From positions 7,058,001-7,122,000 of the forward strand of contig JANCRA010000003.1 of assembly GCA_024362935.1 (NCBI GenBank): a stretch of 64,000 nucleotides of DNA, read 5' to 3'. This document shows, piece by piece, positions 48,901 through 60,266 of this stretch (the first letter of the stretch is position 1; each line of letters starts with the position of its first letter). The notes under the pieces are model-generated. The model was not told the origin of the DNA. It ran no database searches and was given only the letters and a program-made list of their open reading frames with translations. Source of the stretch: Setophaga petechia (Eukaryota > Chordata > Aves > Passeriformes > Parulidae). A program made the translations under genes and the position numbers.

Positions 48901-51458
48901 CCATCACCCCAGGGACACAGGTGCCCCATCCCAGAGCCCTCAGTGCAGATGGGGTCCTGTGAGCTGGAGAGGAGCCAGGACAGGTTTGTAATTGTCATTA
49001 GCTTTATTCCTGGTGAAGTGCTGAGTGCAGGGTGAGTGTCAGAGAAGAAGGAAGAAACAGGTTGCTCCATCTCCAGGGAGTCCTCTGGTGCTTTCAGGGC
49101 ACCAGAAAACCTCGGCTCTGTTACACTTCATCCCTCATGTCACTGAAGGGCAGTGAGAGCCTCCCATGGCCTGCCTGCCCTCCTGACTGCCTGGCTGCTC
49201 AAAAGGCCAGTGCTGGTGTCCCTAAAATTTCATAGCTGTCCATTGTGGCTGCAGTGAGACCTTCCCTGGGATGTGGGAAGGCTGGGGAATCTGGGGGAGC
49301 TGCAGCCTGGTTGGGTGGGCATGGGTTGGGCTGTGGGGCTGGATAAGCACCTGCCTTCTGAAGGTTGCCAGCCCTGCCAGCCATTGTGGGCCAGTCACCT
49401 TCCCCTCCTGTTGAATTGCACATTTTTTCAAGGATGGGAAGGGATGTCAGACCTGGATGACAGACCCTATTGTGATGGCAGGGTCAGGGTCAGCCTCTGC
49501 CAATGGGGATTTCAAGCAACAAGCCTTCCAGAAAAAATAAATAAAACTCTCTCTGACATTTCCATCACTGTTGGGCTAAAAATAATCCTTCAGCAAGTGG
49601 ACAGCTCTGGCCATGCACACGTCGATGTCGACGTGTGTCTGTGCTGTTTGACATCTGCAGCCACACAAGGGTCTGTTCTGCTTGGAATCAGCAGCTGGGA
49701 GCCCTGAGGGGCACCAGGCTTGCCATTGCTGTGTGCAGATCAATGAGGTTTTGTAGCAGCAAGTTTTTGCACCATGTGTGAAAACATCCACTCATTGAGA
49801 GACCAAATAAAGACTTGAGTTTGTCCATAAGGTTTGATGAAGTTTTTCAGAGCCAGAGGGCCCAGGGATGTTGGCTGGGGGTGATGGGGAGAGGCAGGCT
49901 GGTGTGGAGGAAGATGGTGTGGGAGGGATGTCCTTGGGTACCCACAAATCACCTGTGGAGAGCAGATGGTGTGTGGGGAGGCTCCCAGGAGGGGAGGCAG
50001 TGGCAAGGGAATGCTAGGTCACTCCCTAGGACTGTCTGAGGTGATCAGGGAGGGGAGAAGAGGCTGCAAGGAAGGAGGATGAGAGATTTGCCTTGTTTGA
50101 TGGAATGGATGAAGGATTTTAACCCACTTGATTGTGTGACCTGAACTTCCCAAGTGATCCAGCCTCCTCCGTTCTAGCTTTCACCCTAACCTGGGGTTAA
50201 AGCGCTTTGTGTGGGATTTGTGCCACTCTCTGAAGAGGGCTGGGAAGCAGGGTCACACTCAGGATCCTCCTGTAGGATTATCTCGTGGCCTTGGGATGTG
50301 GGCAGGGACAGCCCTGCCATTGCCACCTGCCTGCCAGCACCACCATGGAGCTGTGCTATGCATCTCCCACTTGGCCTTTCTTCCAGTGACTCCACCTCTG
50401 TGAGCAGGACAGCATCACTCAGAGGCTCCCTGCACAAAGTCTCTCTCCCAATCCCTTTTCACTCAAGGTTTCACTGGGATCCCCTTGGCACAAGGGTTGT
50501 ATCACTGCCATGCCCACCCATCACCCAGACACAGGAAGCTTGGGGATGTGGGCAGGAAGGAGTGACAAGCTGCTCTGGCTCTTTTGGAAGCTGTGCTCCA
50601 TCACCTCTCCAGCCCTCCTCTGGGCAGAAGGGCTCTGTGATGAGCAATGATTTGTCACCTGAGTGCCCCACGCTGCTGGGGGCCAGGGTTTGCCTGGCTG
50701 CTTTGAAGTGCTGCTACAGAGCCTTGCCAGAATTCCCCTCATTTGAGCTGCCATTTCTGAGGGTCACCTTCAGGCTTGATGCTGAAGGCAGTGGAAAGCA
50801 GATGCTCCTTAATTATGCTGCAAGGTCTGAGGAAAGACCTGACATTTGCTGAGGTGCTGCCTGTTCTTCCCTGGTTTATTTAGTGGCTTTGCCAAGGATG
50901 TGACAGGGAATGGAGGGCTTGATAGTGAAAACCACAGGTAATACTCTGGGACATGCTGAGCTCTGCTGGATATCAAATATGCATGAGGAGAATCAGTCTC
51001 TAAAACTATGAGGCCTCAGAGAAGACAAACCTTCTGATTGCAAAATTAAATAGTAAATTGTGTTTTATTCCTGTTCCTCCCAAGAGGAGCCTGTCAGTGA
51101 TGGGAAACTCAAACACTAGTCCCAATATTAATCAAAATAACTTCCACCCACCTTTGAGGCTTTCCTATCCATCACTCAGCAGGGAGTGATGCCTGGTCCA
51201 CAGGTGGGGAAAGGGGGGTGTGTGTGACAGGTAACATGGCAAAAGCCACCACAGGCTATTACCCCCAGCACATCACTGAAGGCTGGATTTAAGACTGAAA
51301 TGGCTGCCTTTACTGTAGCACCCCAAGGACCCTGGAGAAAAGACGGGGAGGAGGCGAATACTGAGGTCTCTGACTCTGTAGAATGGAAGGGCTGGGCTGG
51401 ATTCCCCAGTTTTCCCCAGCGGCCCTGGGAGCACCCGGGCTGGGAAGGGTACACTCCT
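45903..51458. other. 3' UTR and downstream spacer
   Basis: The 3' UTR of the TNFAIP2-like gene starts here; its end cannot be fixed. AATAAA words occur near 49537 and 49806, too distant to assign with confidence. No other gene is recognised. A 139-codon frame at 47867-48286 has no family features. Confidence 0.5.
49616..49637. repeat. CpG-bearing 10-bp palindrome
   Basis: CACACGTCGA and TCGACGTGTG are exact reverse complements with a 2-base spacer. It holds four CpGs in an otherwise CpG-poor region and SalI-like TCGAC words. Function unknown. Confidence 0.75.
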
Positions 51459-51478
51459 GGTGCCATCTAGCGGCACTG
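51459..51478 (-). promoter_or_regulatory. Putative CTCF binding site
   Basis: The minus strand reads TGCCGCTAGATGGCACCA. This matches the core of the vertebrate CTCF motif (CCxCTAGATGGCA form), including the invariant AGATGGC block. CTCF sites act as insulators or loop anchors; this one would lie 5.5 kb beyond the last coding exon. Occupancy cannot be judged from sequence. Confidence 0.55.
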
Positions 51479-52917
51479 GGACATGGAAAGGGCCGTGGCT
51501 CTTTGATGTTTATTATTTGCGTTATTATTATGGGGCATTACAGGGAAATATTCCTACATGATGTATCATTTGTGTGGGCTGTGAGTGGCCCCTTACCAGA
51601 GTGTGAGACTTGCAGGACAACAAAACGCTGGGAGCTCAACTCTGCTGCAAAGTAGGATGCACAGAGCACTTAGATATGTCTGCCTGTCAGATAACCAGCA
51701 GGTTTACGGGAAGAGTGTGAAAGACAGTGATGAGCAGGATAGGTGGGATGTGCCCTGTGCTTTACAGAAAGAGCTGGAGCTTGTGAGTGTGGAGAGGAGA
51801 GGTTGAGAGGCAGTACTGCAGAGCCCGGACCCAAGAACCTGATTTTTTCCCATTCCACAGCAGCTGGGCTTCCTGCTGCAGTAAAGGGCTTTAGGATAAG
51901 GTTTAATTGGCTTAATCTGACCTAAGGCCATATGGCACCTGAAGATGGGTTTCTGCCCTCACCCCTGGGTGACTCCCCACCACCTCGTCATATGGCTCTG
52001 CTGACAGCAAATTAGCAGCCAAAAGAAATAATCCTGCATGGGTTTGCCTTTCCTGTTTGCTTTTCAGGAGCCCTGGTTCCATCTCTCTGAGCTCCAGCTG
52101 CCAGCTTCACACCTTCTAACTCTGCTGTCTCCTATTGCTATCCTGGTTTTCAGCCTGGTCCCAGCTGCCATTCCCGAGCTGCCCCTTGCTCCAGGGGCTG
52201 TGGTTGCCTGTGCTGTGAACTTGGCTCACACAGCCTGTGTGGGACCATTGCCTATTGCCTCAGTGGGCTGCTCTAAAAGCAGTGCCAGCCTGCCAGCAGT
52301 TTAAAAAAATGGACTGAGTTTAAAGCAGCTGCTGGGAAAACCCCTGTTCGGGGCTGGGACAAAGAACTTGCAAGAGCAGACTGTCTGGAGCTGTTTGTTA
52401 TATTGTATACCCTTGCAGGGTTTTGGAAAAATTTTAAAGCCTATCTTGGTTCACAGATGAGTATTAGGTTTGTGGGTTTTTTTTGTTGGTTTTTTTTGTT
52501 GGTTTTTTTTTTTTTTTTGGTTTTTTTTTTTTTTTTTCCCCCTTCACTGTATTCTACCCTCTGAATTTCTCCACACTGGTCTTTTGTGCCTAACAAAATC
52601 GGCTTGTGCTATGAGGAATGATGTCATTTTATTTCCTTCCAGGCTGCCCAGTGCTGAGAAAGACCCAAATTTTCATTCCCAGACGCTTGCTGCGGCTCCT
52701 GCTGATGGTGCCACATGGTCCACGGCCCATTGTGCCCATGTCTGCTGGGGTCTCATCCAGCATGGTCCAAACTCTGGAGGGAGAGGAGGGTCCGGGAGAG
52801 GGGAGGAGAATAAGCCCAGGTGTTGCAGCTCGGGCAGAACCTGGGGTAGATGTTAAACATGAGTTTTCACTGTGCCAGAGGGGGGAGAACCCTTCAGGGT
52901 GCAGGCTGAGGGATGAC
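51479..52917. other. Spacer with T-rich tract
   Basis: No gene recognised. A T-rich low-complexity run (about 52478-52538) is interrupted by repeated 'gttgg'. Confidence 0.6.
52478..52538. repeat. T-rich low-complexity tract
   Basis: Runs of 8 to 16 T separated by 'gttgg' or 'gg'. Confidence 0.8.
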
Positions 52918-53165
52918 CCCTTAGCCGTGCGGGTCCCCTGGCACAGGGCCGGCGCTAAGGGCAGCCCCAGCCCCGGCCCTGCCGCTGCCCCCTCGGCACC
53001 GAGGGGCTCCGACTGCCGCGGCCCGAGCCGAGCTGCGGACCCCGGGCTGCCTCCTCCGGGCTGCCGAGCGCCGTGTGGAGCCAGGATCCGCCGCTAGATG
53101 GGAGCAAAACCTGCGGGAACGGCCGAGCCCACGCGTGGGGCCGCGGAGCGCGGTATGGCCCTGAA
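52918..53165. promoter_or_regulatory. CpG-rich block, possible promoter
   Basis: This quarter-kilobase is strikingly GC- and CpG-rich (for example 'gccgctgcccc', 'actgccgcggcccgagccg', 'gggccgcggagcgcgg') compared with its AT-moderate surroundings. In birds such blocks usually mark promoters. Open frames run through it on both strands (53098-53793 plus; 52921-53208 minus) but match no family I know, so the gene it might serve and its strand are undetermined. Confidence 0.5.
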
Positions 53166-54352
53166 GGATGGCACGACAGCCTTTCTCCATCCGGACACGG
53201 CCCTGCACCAGGGCAGACTGGCGCCCTTTGGCAGCTGGCAGATGATGTGCCTGAGCCCTGTCCCACCGACTTTCAGCTTAAAAACTCAGCACAGCGGAGC
53301 TGGACTCTTTTGTGGAGAGAAATTTGCCTCCTCTTCGGACCATCGTGAGTCCTGTCCTAACGCCCAGCTGGGCCCTGGGGTGGCTCCCTGGTCCCTCAGC
53401 CTGAGGGAGCTTCCTTCTCCTGTCATGTTTACACTTAGGTTTTCCACAAATTCCCACCCATTCATTTGTCTTTCTTCCCTGAGATGTCAGCCCTGGCAAA
53501 AGTGCTATGCCATCCCTGCTTTGCCTCTGTCCCTCCCTGCCATGGTGAAAGCCCTGCAGCCAAGGTCCCCTGCCTCGACGGGCTCTGGTCATGCCAGAGC
53601 TGCTGCAGCTGTCCTGGCTGTCCCTGGCTGTCCCTGGCTGTCCTGGCTGTCCTGGCTCAGAGCACAGCAGGTGTCCCGGGGAGTCCTGGGGCAGAAGTTT
53701 GTGCTGCAAGGGGAGAATGCCATGAGGAACAGGGTGCACTGTGTCATAGCTCAGACCTGTGGTGGTTTCTTTATAGACGTTGTCCTGGGCTAGTGGGGAT
53801 GAGCCTTCTGCTGTTTCATGTCTTGCATGGTGGTTGGTAACTGCCCTGTCAGCAGCACTTTCTTGACTCCTTCTTAAACCAAACAAGCCCAGGCTGGTGG
53901 ACTCAGACCACAGGATCATAATCAAAAATAGTCATGCCTGAAATGTTTTCCCTAAGAGTGCCTGATAGCCACATGGACCGGGATTACTGTGGGCACAGTG
54001 GGAAATGTCTCTGCATACCCAACACTTGTAGCAGGGAGGGAGGAGAAGTGGCAGTGACTGCCAAGTGCCCATGCCCTCTGAGGCAGACTGAGGCTCAAGG
54101 AGCAGAGGTCTGGCATCATCTTCCCTACAGCTTACCTAAAAAACAGGACCCTGAAGAAATGTGGAGTTGCCAGCAAACCTTGGGCATTCCTCACATATGA
54201 GGAGGAGTTGAGTGAGTGGTTTCTGAGATGATCAGGGAAAAACTGCAATCACAGGACAGGGCCTGGTATCAAAGCCATTGTGGAGCTGAATTTCCCTGAA
54301 GACTACTTTGCCTTCCCTGCTTTGTCTGTCCTACTTTGCCTGCCCTGCTTTG
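53166..54352. other. Spacer downstream of the CpG-rich block
   Basis: No exon can be supported. Includes a short 'ctgtccctgg' minisatellite (53609-53657). Confidence 0.5.
53609..53657. repeat. 9-10-bp 'ctgtcc(c)tgg' minisatellite
   Basis: About five head-to-tail units of 9-10 bp, with and without an extra C. Confidence 0.8.
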
Positions 54353-54555
54353 CCTTCCCTTCCCTTCCCTTCCCTTCCCTTCCCTTCCCTTCCCTTCCCT
54401 TCCCTTCCCTTCCCTTCCCTTCCCTTCCCTTCCCTTCCCTTCCCTTCCCTTCCCTTCCCTTCCCTTCCCTTCCCTTCCCTTCCCTTCCCTTCCCTTCCCT
54501 TCCCTTCCCTTCCCTTCCCTTCCCTTCCCTTCCCTTCCCTTCCCTTCCCTTCCCT
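54353..54555. repeat. (CCTTC)n pentanucleotide array, about 40 copies
   Basis: About 203 bases of uninterrupted 'ttccc' repeats. Purity over this length indicates active slippage. One strand is pure pyrimidine and the other pure purine, a composition that can form triplex DNA. All long frames across it (Pro-Ser-Leu or Gly-Lys-Glu repeats) are artefacts. Assembly length may be unreliable. Confidence 0.97.
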
Positions 54556-55477
54556 CTTCCCATTTCTTTCTGGAAGCAATTTTTAGTTCTTTGAAGGCCA
54601 ACATTGTAGTAGTCTAGGCTAAAGTAGTCTAGGCCTACTTTCTTTTCTAAATTGGTGTGGTTCTAAATTTTCTGTGTTGGTTCCTTCAGTGCTTTCTTAG
54701 GCATCACATTTCTGGTCTGTCAATCATTCTGCCTTTTGCCTTTTGGACTTGAATGCCAAGAGTAGACTGCGCAGTAGCCAAGCTCTGGCAATAACAGCTG
54801 GAGCAGGGGAGTTTCTTTCTGTGTTGTCCTGGTGTCCCTCCTTTTTACATTTCCCAGTTGGAGGCTTCCTTTTCACAGCAGTGTGCTGACACAGCCCGTT
54901 CATGACCTGCCATTACTGCAGAATGTGTTTGAATTTTTGCGGAGTTATTACTGAATGGGCAATTTCCTCCCTATGTTTGTACAGTTGTTTACTTCTGTTG
55001 CATTGCCATGTGCTGTTCTTGTTGTGTTTGAACTGCATCCTATTGGTTTTTTAATTTTCCTGGATAATTCTAAGATCAGATTTTGTCTCCTATTGCTGGT
55101 CACCATGCTTGCAGTTCCTGGATAAGCATTGTCTGCATTTCAGCATTCAAATCATTAATGAGTCTGGCTCAGGCAAGACTTCTGTGGACTTGCACTCAAT
55201 ACTCCCTGCAGTTTTGCTCTGATCATGGATCTCTATTCAGTTTTGTGTCTGCTTCCCAGAAGTTTTCAAGAGCAGACCCCCAGCCCAAGGTCTCTATGCC
55301 CAGAGGTGTGGTGCTTCCCAGACCTGTGCCAAGCCACAGTCAGCCCTCACTTATTTACATGAATGGTACTTGTGACAGTGTAAAAAACCTTGTTAAAGTC
55401 AACAGTCCCAACCATCCCGCCTGACCATGAACAAGCATTTCCTTACTGTGAGGGTGACTAAGCACTGATTTTCAAAA

Positions 55478-55594
55478 GGAGCCTGGACCCAATCCAGGTA
55501 CATGAGTGACATGGTCGAGGTCCTGCTTGAGGAGGCAGATTGGACTGGATGACCTTCATGGTGCCTTCCAACATTACCCATTCCATGATTCGGC
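55478..55594 (+). mobile_element. CR1 LINE 3'-end fragment
   Basis: The end of the stretch reads 'gattggactggatgacctt', 'catggtgccttccaacatt' and 'acccattccatgattc', the ordered tail words of an avian CR1 element in plus orientation. The 5' limit is approximate. Confidence 0.7.
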
Positions 55595-58129
55595 AATCCA
55601 CAGCTGCTCTGCTTTCAGGGAAGTGAAACTCCTGCCCTGGAGGGAAAGCAAATAGATTTAGGCAGAACAAATTTAATTTAAAACAGTCTTGGTGTATTGT
55701 CTTGGTATCATTCTCATGCTGAAAACTCTTTAATGCTACTGATATTTTTCCAGGAAATGTTTTTGAAGATCATCACTGCTTGCTGTTGCCTAGGGGAGCT
55801 GCCTCCCTCTTGGCCATTGAGGCGGATGGCTGCACGAGGGCTTTTCCAAATACACTGTGCTGCGACAAGTTGGGTAGATGAAATCCACCTCTGGAAACCT
55901 CTGGTTTATTTAGGCTGCAATGGGGACACAATTTGTTAGTATTATCCTATTTAATTTACTTTTTGGCAGCATCACTGGCATAAGCAGCCCCCTCTGCACG
56001 TGTGACCTCCCCTGGGCTAGTGCAGCTTCTGGGGCTGGGCGAGTGCTGAGGGGGATGGCAGAGGCTGCTTAAGCCAAGGCTGCTGCTGGAGCAGATGCAC
56101 CTCTGAGCACTTAAAATTGTGTTCCTGTGGTGTTTCTCATGCCTCACTACCAACATCTGTGCTTCAGCTTTCCAGTTGCTCCCCAGATGCCTGTGCCATG
56201 GTTTTACATTCATCTCCTGGAATTTGAATAGCTTGTTTTTCTTCATGTAATTCCTTCTTGAACTTCAAGGGATTAAGGAATTTATGATTCAGCTGAATTC
56301 CCAACATGCTGCACATCCTCCTACCGCACTGGGATGTTTCTTTATGCCTTTAATATTATTTTCTGAGGAGCTGCCTGCTCATCTAAATTCCTCTTTCCTC
56401 TTTGACCAACGTGCCCCAGGGTCTTCCCTGTTTTATCTGTGTCTGTAATCTGCCCTCACTTCATTTTTCCTGTCCCTTCTGTCCTGAGAATTGACATTTC
56501 TCTGGTCTTCCTGTACCTGGTCCTGTTTTCCTCTGCCCAGAGCTGGATCCTTTCTCCCACCCATGAAGAGGGGGATCAGAAAAGCAGCACTGAGCCCTGT
56601 GTACTCAGTGCAGGGGTGAGGAGCACTTCCCAGGGTATCTGTGGAGGCTCAGGCTCACAAGGGGCATCCTTAGAGTTGAAACAGGGCAGCCCCAATGTAC
56701 AGCTAAATTAAACTTCTCTGGAAGGAGTGAGTGGGACAACAGCAGAGCAGAGGACACTGGAAGGAAAGTGTGGTCTCTCCAAAATGTCACACTGGGGGAT
56801 ATAAGAGGTCTGAGGAGGAGGATAGCACAGAGGCTGAGGGCAGCCATGCCTCTCCCATATGGGTGCCTCCAATGCTGACAGGTTCTGCTCAGCACAGGGC
56901 TGTTTTGGGAATGGGAACTATCCTGAATGGGTGAACTCCAGATAACTCACTCCTGCAGCTGAGCTTCAGGCTGAAAACTCTGCAGGATCCCTGGGGACAG
57001 TAAGGCACATGTCCCTGGGCATAGCTGTGACACACCAATGCTGTGCCTCAGTTTCCATTCTAAAGCTGCAGTGCTGGTGCTGCTTGTCCTGCTGTGTTTT
57101 ACCAGGTGTGTCCCGGCTGTGGGAAGGTGCAGGGGTTTGTCTGTCCTGTCTCACTGCAAGGCCCTGCAGGCAAACCTAAGTGCTAAGTACTAAGCTGGTT
57201 TCTGGCTCATTTGTGTCCTGGTCTTCAGCAGGCTCTGAGCTGCCAAACCCCTGGGGTTAAGCTGCTTGTTTAGGGCTGTCCCTCTCCAATGCCAGCAGAA
57301 TTCTGGGGCTTTATTGAAGGGCTGTGAGGATGCAGGAAAAGAAGCGATTCTGGTAAATCACGTGTCTCAAGGATTTTGAAACTGTCCAGGCTGCCAGACA
57401 TGACACAAGCTCAGATTTCAGCATGCTTTAAGCACCGTGTCAAAAGCAAGGCTGCAGCTACCAACAAAGGCAGAGCATGGCCTGAGTCATTTGCTTGGAA
57501 AATCCAGATCCCAGTTCTTCCATTTGTGGACAAATGACAGAACACTGCCCTGGAGGAACAGCACCAGTGGTTATGACACTGTTCTGGAGGAGCAGCACTC
57601 TGGGTTTATTTAGGTGCCATCTGATTTATATTTTCATAAAAGCAGAGATGTTTATGTTAGCTTCAGATGTTTTGCACAATGCTGGGCTGCTAGGTTTTCA
57701 GCACTGATGAAATTTCCCTTTCACCTCAGAGAGGACGCAGATGGGTGCCTCTCTCCTGGCCATAAGTGAGGGCTGGGGACAATTCCTGTGCTGGCCAGGT
57801 TCTCCTGGGACTGCCAGGCTCTGCCAGCACAGACAGGGCAGCATTGCTGTGCCTCTGATGTGCTGAGGCTTTGATACCAAGAGCAAAGGGTGTTCTCAGC
57901 CTGGGCTGGCACGTCCAGCATCTCCCCAGGGCTGTGCTGGGAGCTGATGCCAGGGGGCCTGGACACAAGGCCAGCAGCTTGTCCTCTCAGAGCCACTTGC
58001 CTGGGGAAGGCACTGTTGTTGCCAGAAGGAGCTCCCCTGAAGTCTCCACTCCATGCCTGTGTGCAGGAGAAACATCCCAGTAACGAATGTGTGGTCAGTA
58101 AAGGGTGCAGTGGATGGGTCTACACCATG

Positions 58130-58470
58130 AACAGAGGTTGCAGAAGCTGGGCTTACTTAACTTGGCAAAAAGAAAGATAAAGGACAATTTGACAGCAACC
58201 CACATGAAACATGGTTATGATGGTTGCAGTCAAAATTTTGTCAGTATCAGCAGGTGATACACCAAGGGAAAATGGGCACAGGCTGTAGTTCAGAAAGCTC
58301 AGGTTCAACATCAAGGAAAAACTTCTTCCCTAGGAGAAGATTCAGCCCAGAGAGGTGGCAGACTTGCTGCCTAAAGGTTGCTCAAGACTTCTTGTAGGCA
58401 AAGACACAGGATGACCTGAGCTAGTGTTGGCAGTGGTCCTGTTTGGAATGGGAAGGTGGAGTGGAGCCTG
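58130..58470 (+). mobile_element. Decayed CR1-like fragment
   Basis: The words 'aggttcaacatcaaggaaaa', 'acttcttccctaggagaag', 'ggttgctcaagacttct' and 'gatgacctgagctagtgttgg' follow the order of the 3' half of some CR1 subfamilies ('ggttggatattaggaaaaatttcttc' and onward), but divergence is high. A different LINE or LTR family cannot be excluded. Confidence 0.4.
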
Positions 58471-60224
58471 CAGAGCCCCCTTCCAGCAGTGGTGTCATCC
58501 TATGAGCCCCACAGCCAGGCCAAGCTGACTTACAGCTTGTGTGAGTATTTATGTAGAATGGAGCATCACTTCACTGACTGGAAATAAACAGGAGGTGAGG
58601 GCTCTGTGGGCTTTTTGGCAAGTTTCTTCCCAAGCACAGTGCAACAGGGAGGTGGATGGAGCAGAGGGCTGGGGTGAAGGACACATCTGTAATTTTGTAA
58701 CATTGACCTGTTGTACTAAGAGAAAGGGCAAACAAAGAGAGGAAAAACATTATAGACTAGAGGAGTTTGCATCTCCTCAAAGGCAGGAGTCTTCTTCTTC
58801 ACCCCACACCATCTGGGAGAGACAAAGTCCCTAACAGGGACCAGATAAGAGCAGAATAAAAAGACAGGAATTTCCTTGTGTCATTGAATGGTCCTTCCCA
58901 GTCTGAGACATGCTGGCATCAAGGACCTACATTTTTGTATTGCTTCCTGGGAAGCAAGGCCTCCCAAGAGGCTGTGGCAAGGCTGGAATTTCCCACAAGG
59001 CTCTGCTTTCTAAGTCATTGAACCAAGAAGTGGTGCTTGCTTGGAATGTTTGTTCTTGTTAACATGACTGAGGAATAAACACATGTCCCCAGCTGCACAC
59101 AAGGACGTGAGGCAGAGCTCCAGGCTCCCATTAAGTCCAGAGCAAAAGATTTGGGAGTTTTTATGAGGTAAAGTTGGCTGGAATTAATAAATGCAATTTA
59201 TGGGATTTATAAAGGGTCTCTTGTAAAGACATTTTCTATTTAACATAGCATCATCTCTGTTTTGTTTTTCTACTGGGTGACAAGAAGAAAGAGAACAGAA
59301 GACAATTTTTGTGAAGAAATATGGGAAGACTGATTTACCAATGTGACTTCTTACACTGCTTTTGAAATTGAAAATGAGGTTTGGCAATGTCTGAGGGTGA
59401 CCTTTCACAGTGCCACTGCCTGCTTCTCTTGAATCTCTGGGCACTACACCAAAATTATTAAAATAAACACAAATTTCAGATAATATGGAGCCCAATGACC
59501 CAATCTGAAAATCTCAAACATTTTGGGCATCTGGGAGCGGGTGCAGGATGGCAGCATGGCTCAAACCAAGGAGCCCAGCATCCTCTCCATGCCAGTGTCA
59601 AGAATAGGTGCCCAGGGATAGCTGGGGTGGTGGGAGAGGCACAATCCACCCTCTTATACTCTCCCATACCCCAACACTTTCCAGCTTACACATTTCCTGA
59701 GCCAGAGCAGTGTCTGTATTTGAGAACCCTCAGTGTTGTTTTGTTCCTTCTGTCCCTTCTCCATCCCTGACTGTTTCCTGCTTTCAGCTGAGCTTTTAGT
59801 AACCACAGCATCCTGTAGCAGGAGATGCTGCAGCCTAATTACACCTTGTGCAAAAAAAGCTTCAGTTTTCTGTTTTTGGGTTATGCACCTACTGTCTTCA
59901 TCTGAAACCTCTTGTGTGGGAAGAGACAGTTTTTCTCTTTTCATCTTATTTAGTCTTCCAGTATTTCACAGCCTCCCATCCTCAGCTGGCCCATTTCCAG
60001 CCTAAGGAGTCCTATCCTGCTCATGCACAAGCTCTGCCATGTCTCTGGACTTTCTCCTCTGCTATCACATCTTCAAAGCAAAGGGACCCAAATGGCACAA
60101 TTTCCAAGCTGGGGCTGCCATGAGATTTTGTTATGACAGGATTTTCTGCTCCAGATTTGTTCACTTTTTCTCCCTCTCTTAGTAACTCCTCACATTTAAT
60201 TTGAGGTTTCTTCTCTCTTCCTTG

Positions 60225-60266
60225 CATTAGGTAACATTTCTACAGAGCTAGAAATGTTACCTAATG
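60225..60266. repeat. Perfect 18-bp inverted repeat
   Basis: The arm at 60225-60242 (CATTAGGTAACATTTCTA) is the exact reverse complement of 60249-60266, with a 6-base loop. The RNA of either strand would form a stable hairpin. It is too short for a typical microRNA precursor and no known element is recognised. Confidence 0.85.

Larger units (their letters stand above)
54556..60224. other. Non-coding spacer with CR1-like fragments
   Basis: No gene recognised. Two CR1-like pieces are listed separately. Isolated frames of up to about 100 codons lack domains. Confidence 0.55.

Noticed and set aside
53098..53793. 231-codon plus-strand frame from the CpG-rich block
   Set aside because: The frame has no family resemblance and becomes Pro/Ala/Leu-rich low-complexity sequence; high GC lowers stop frequency.
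54269..54617. Several frames of about 80-110 codons rich in Pro-Ser-Leu or Gly-Lys-Glu
   Set aside because: They are translations of the CCTTC microsatellite and carry no real coding signal.
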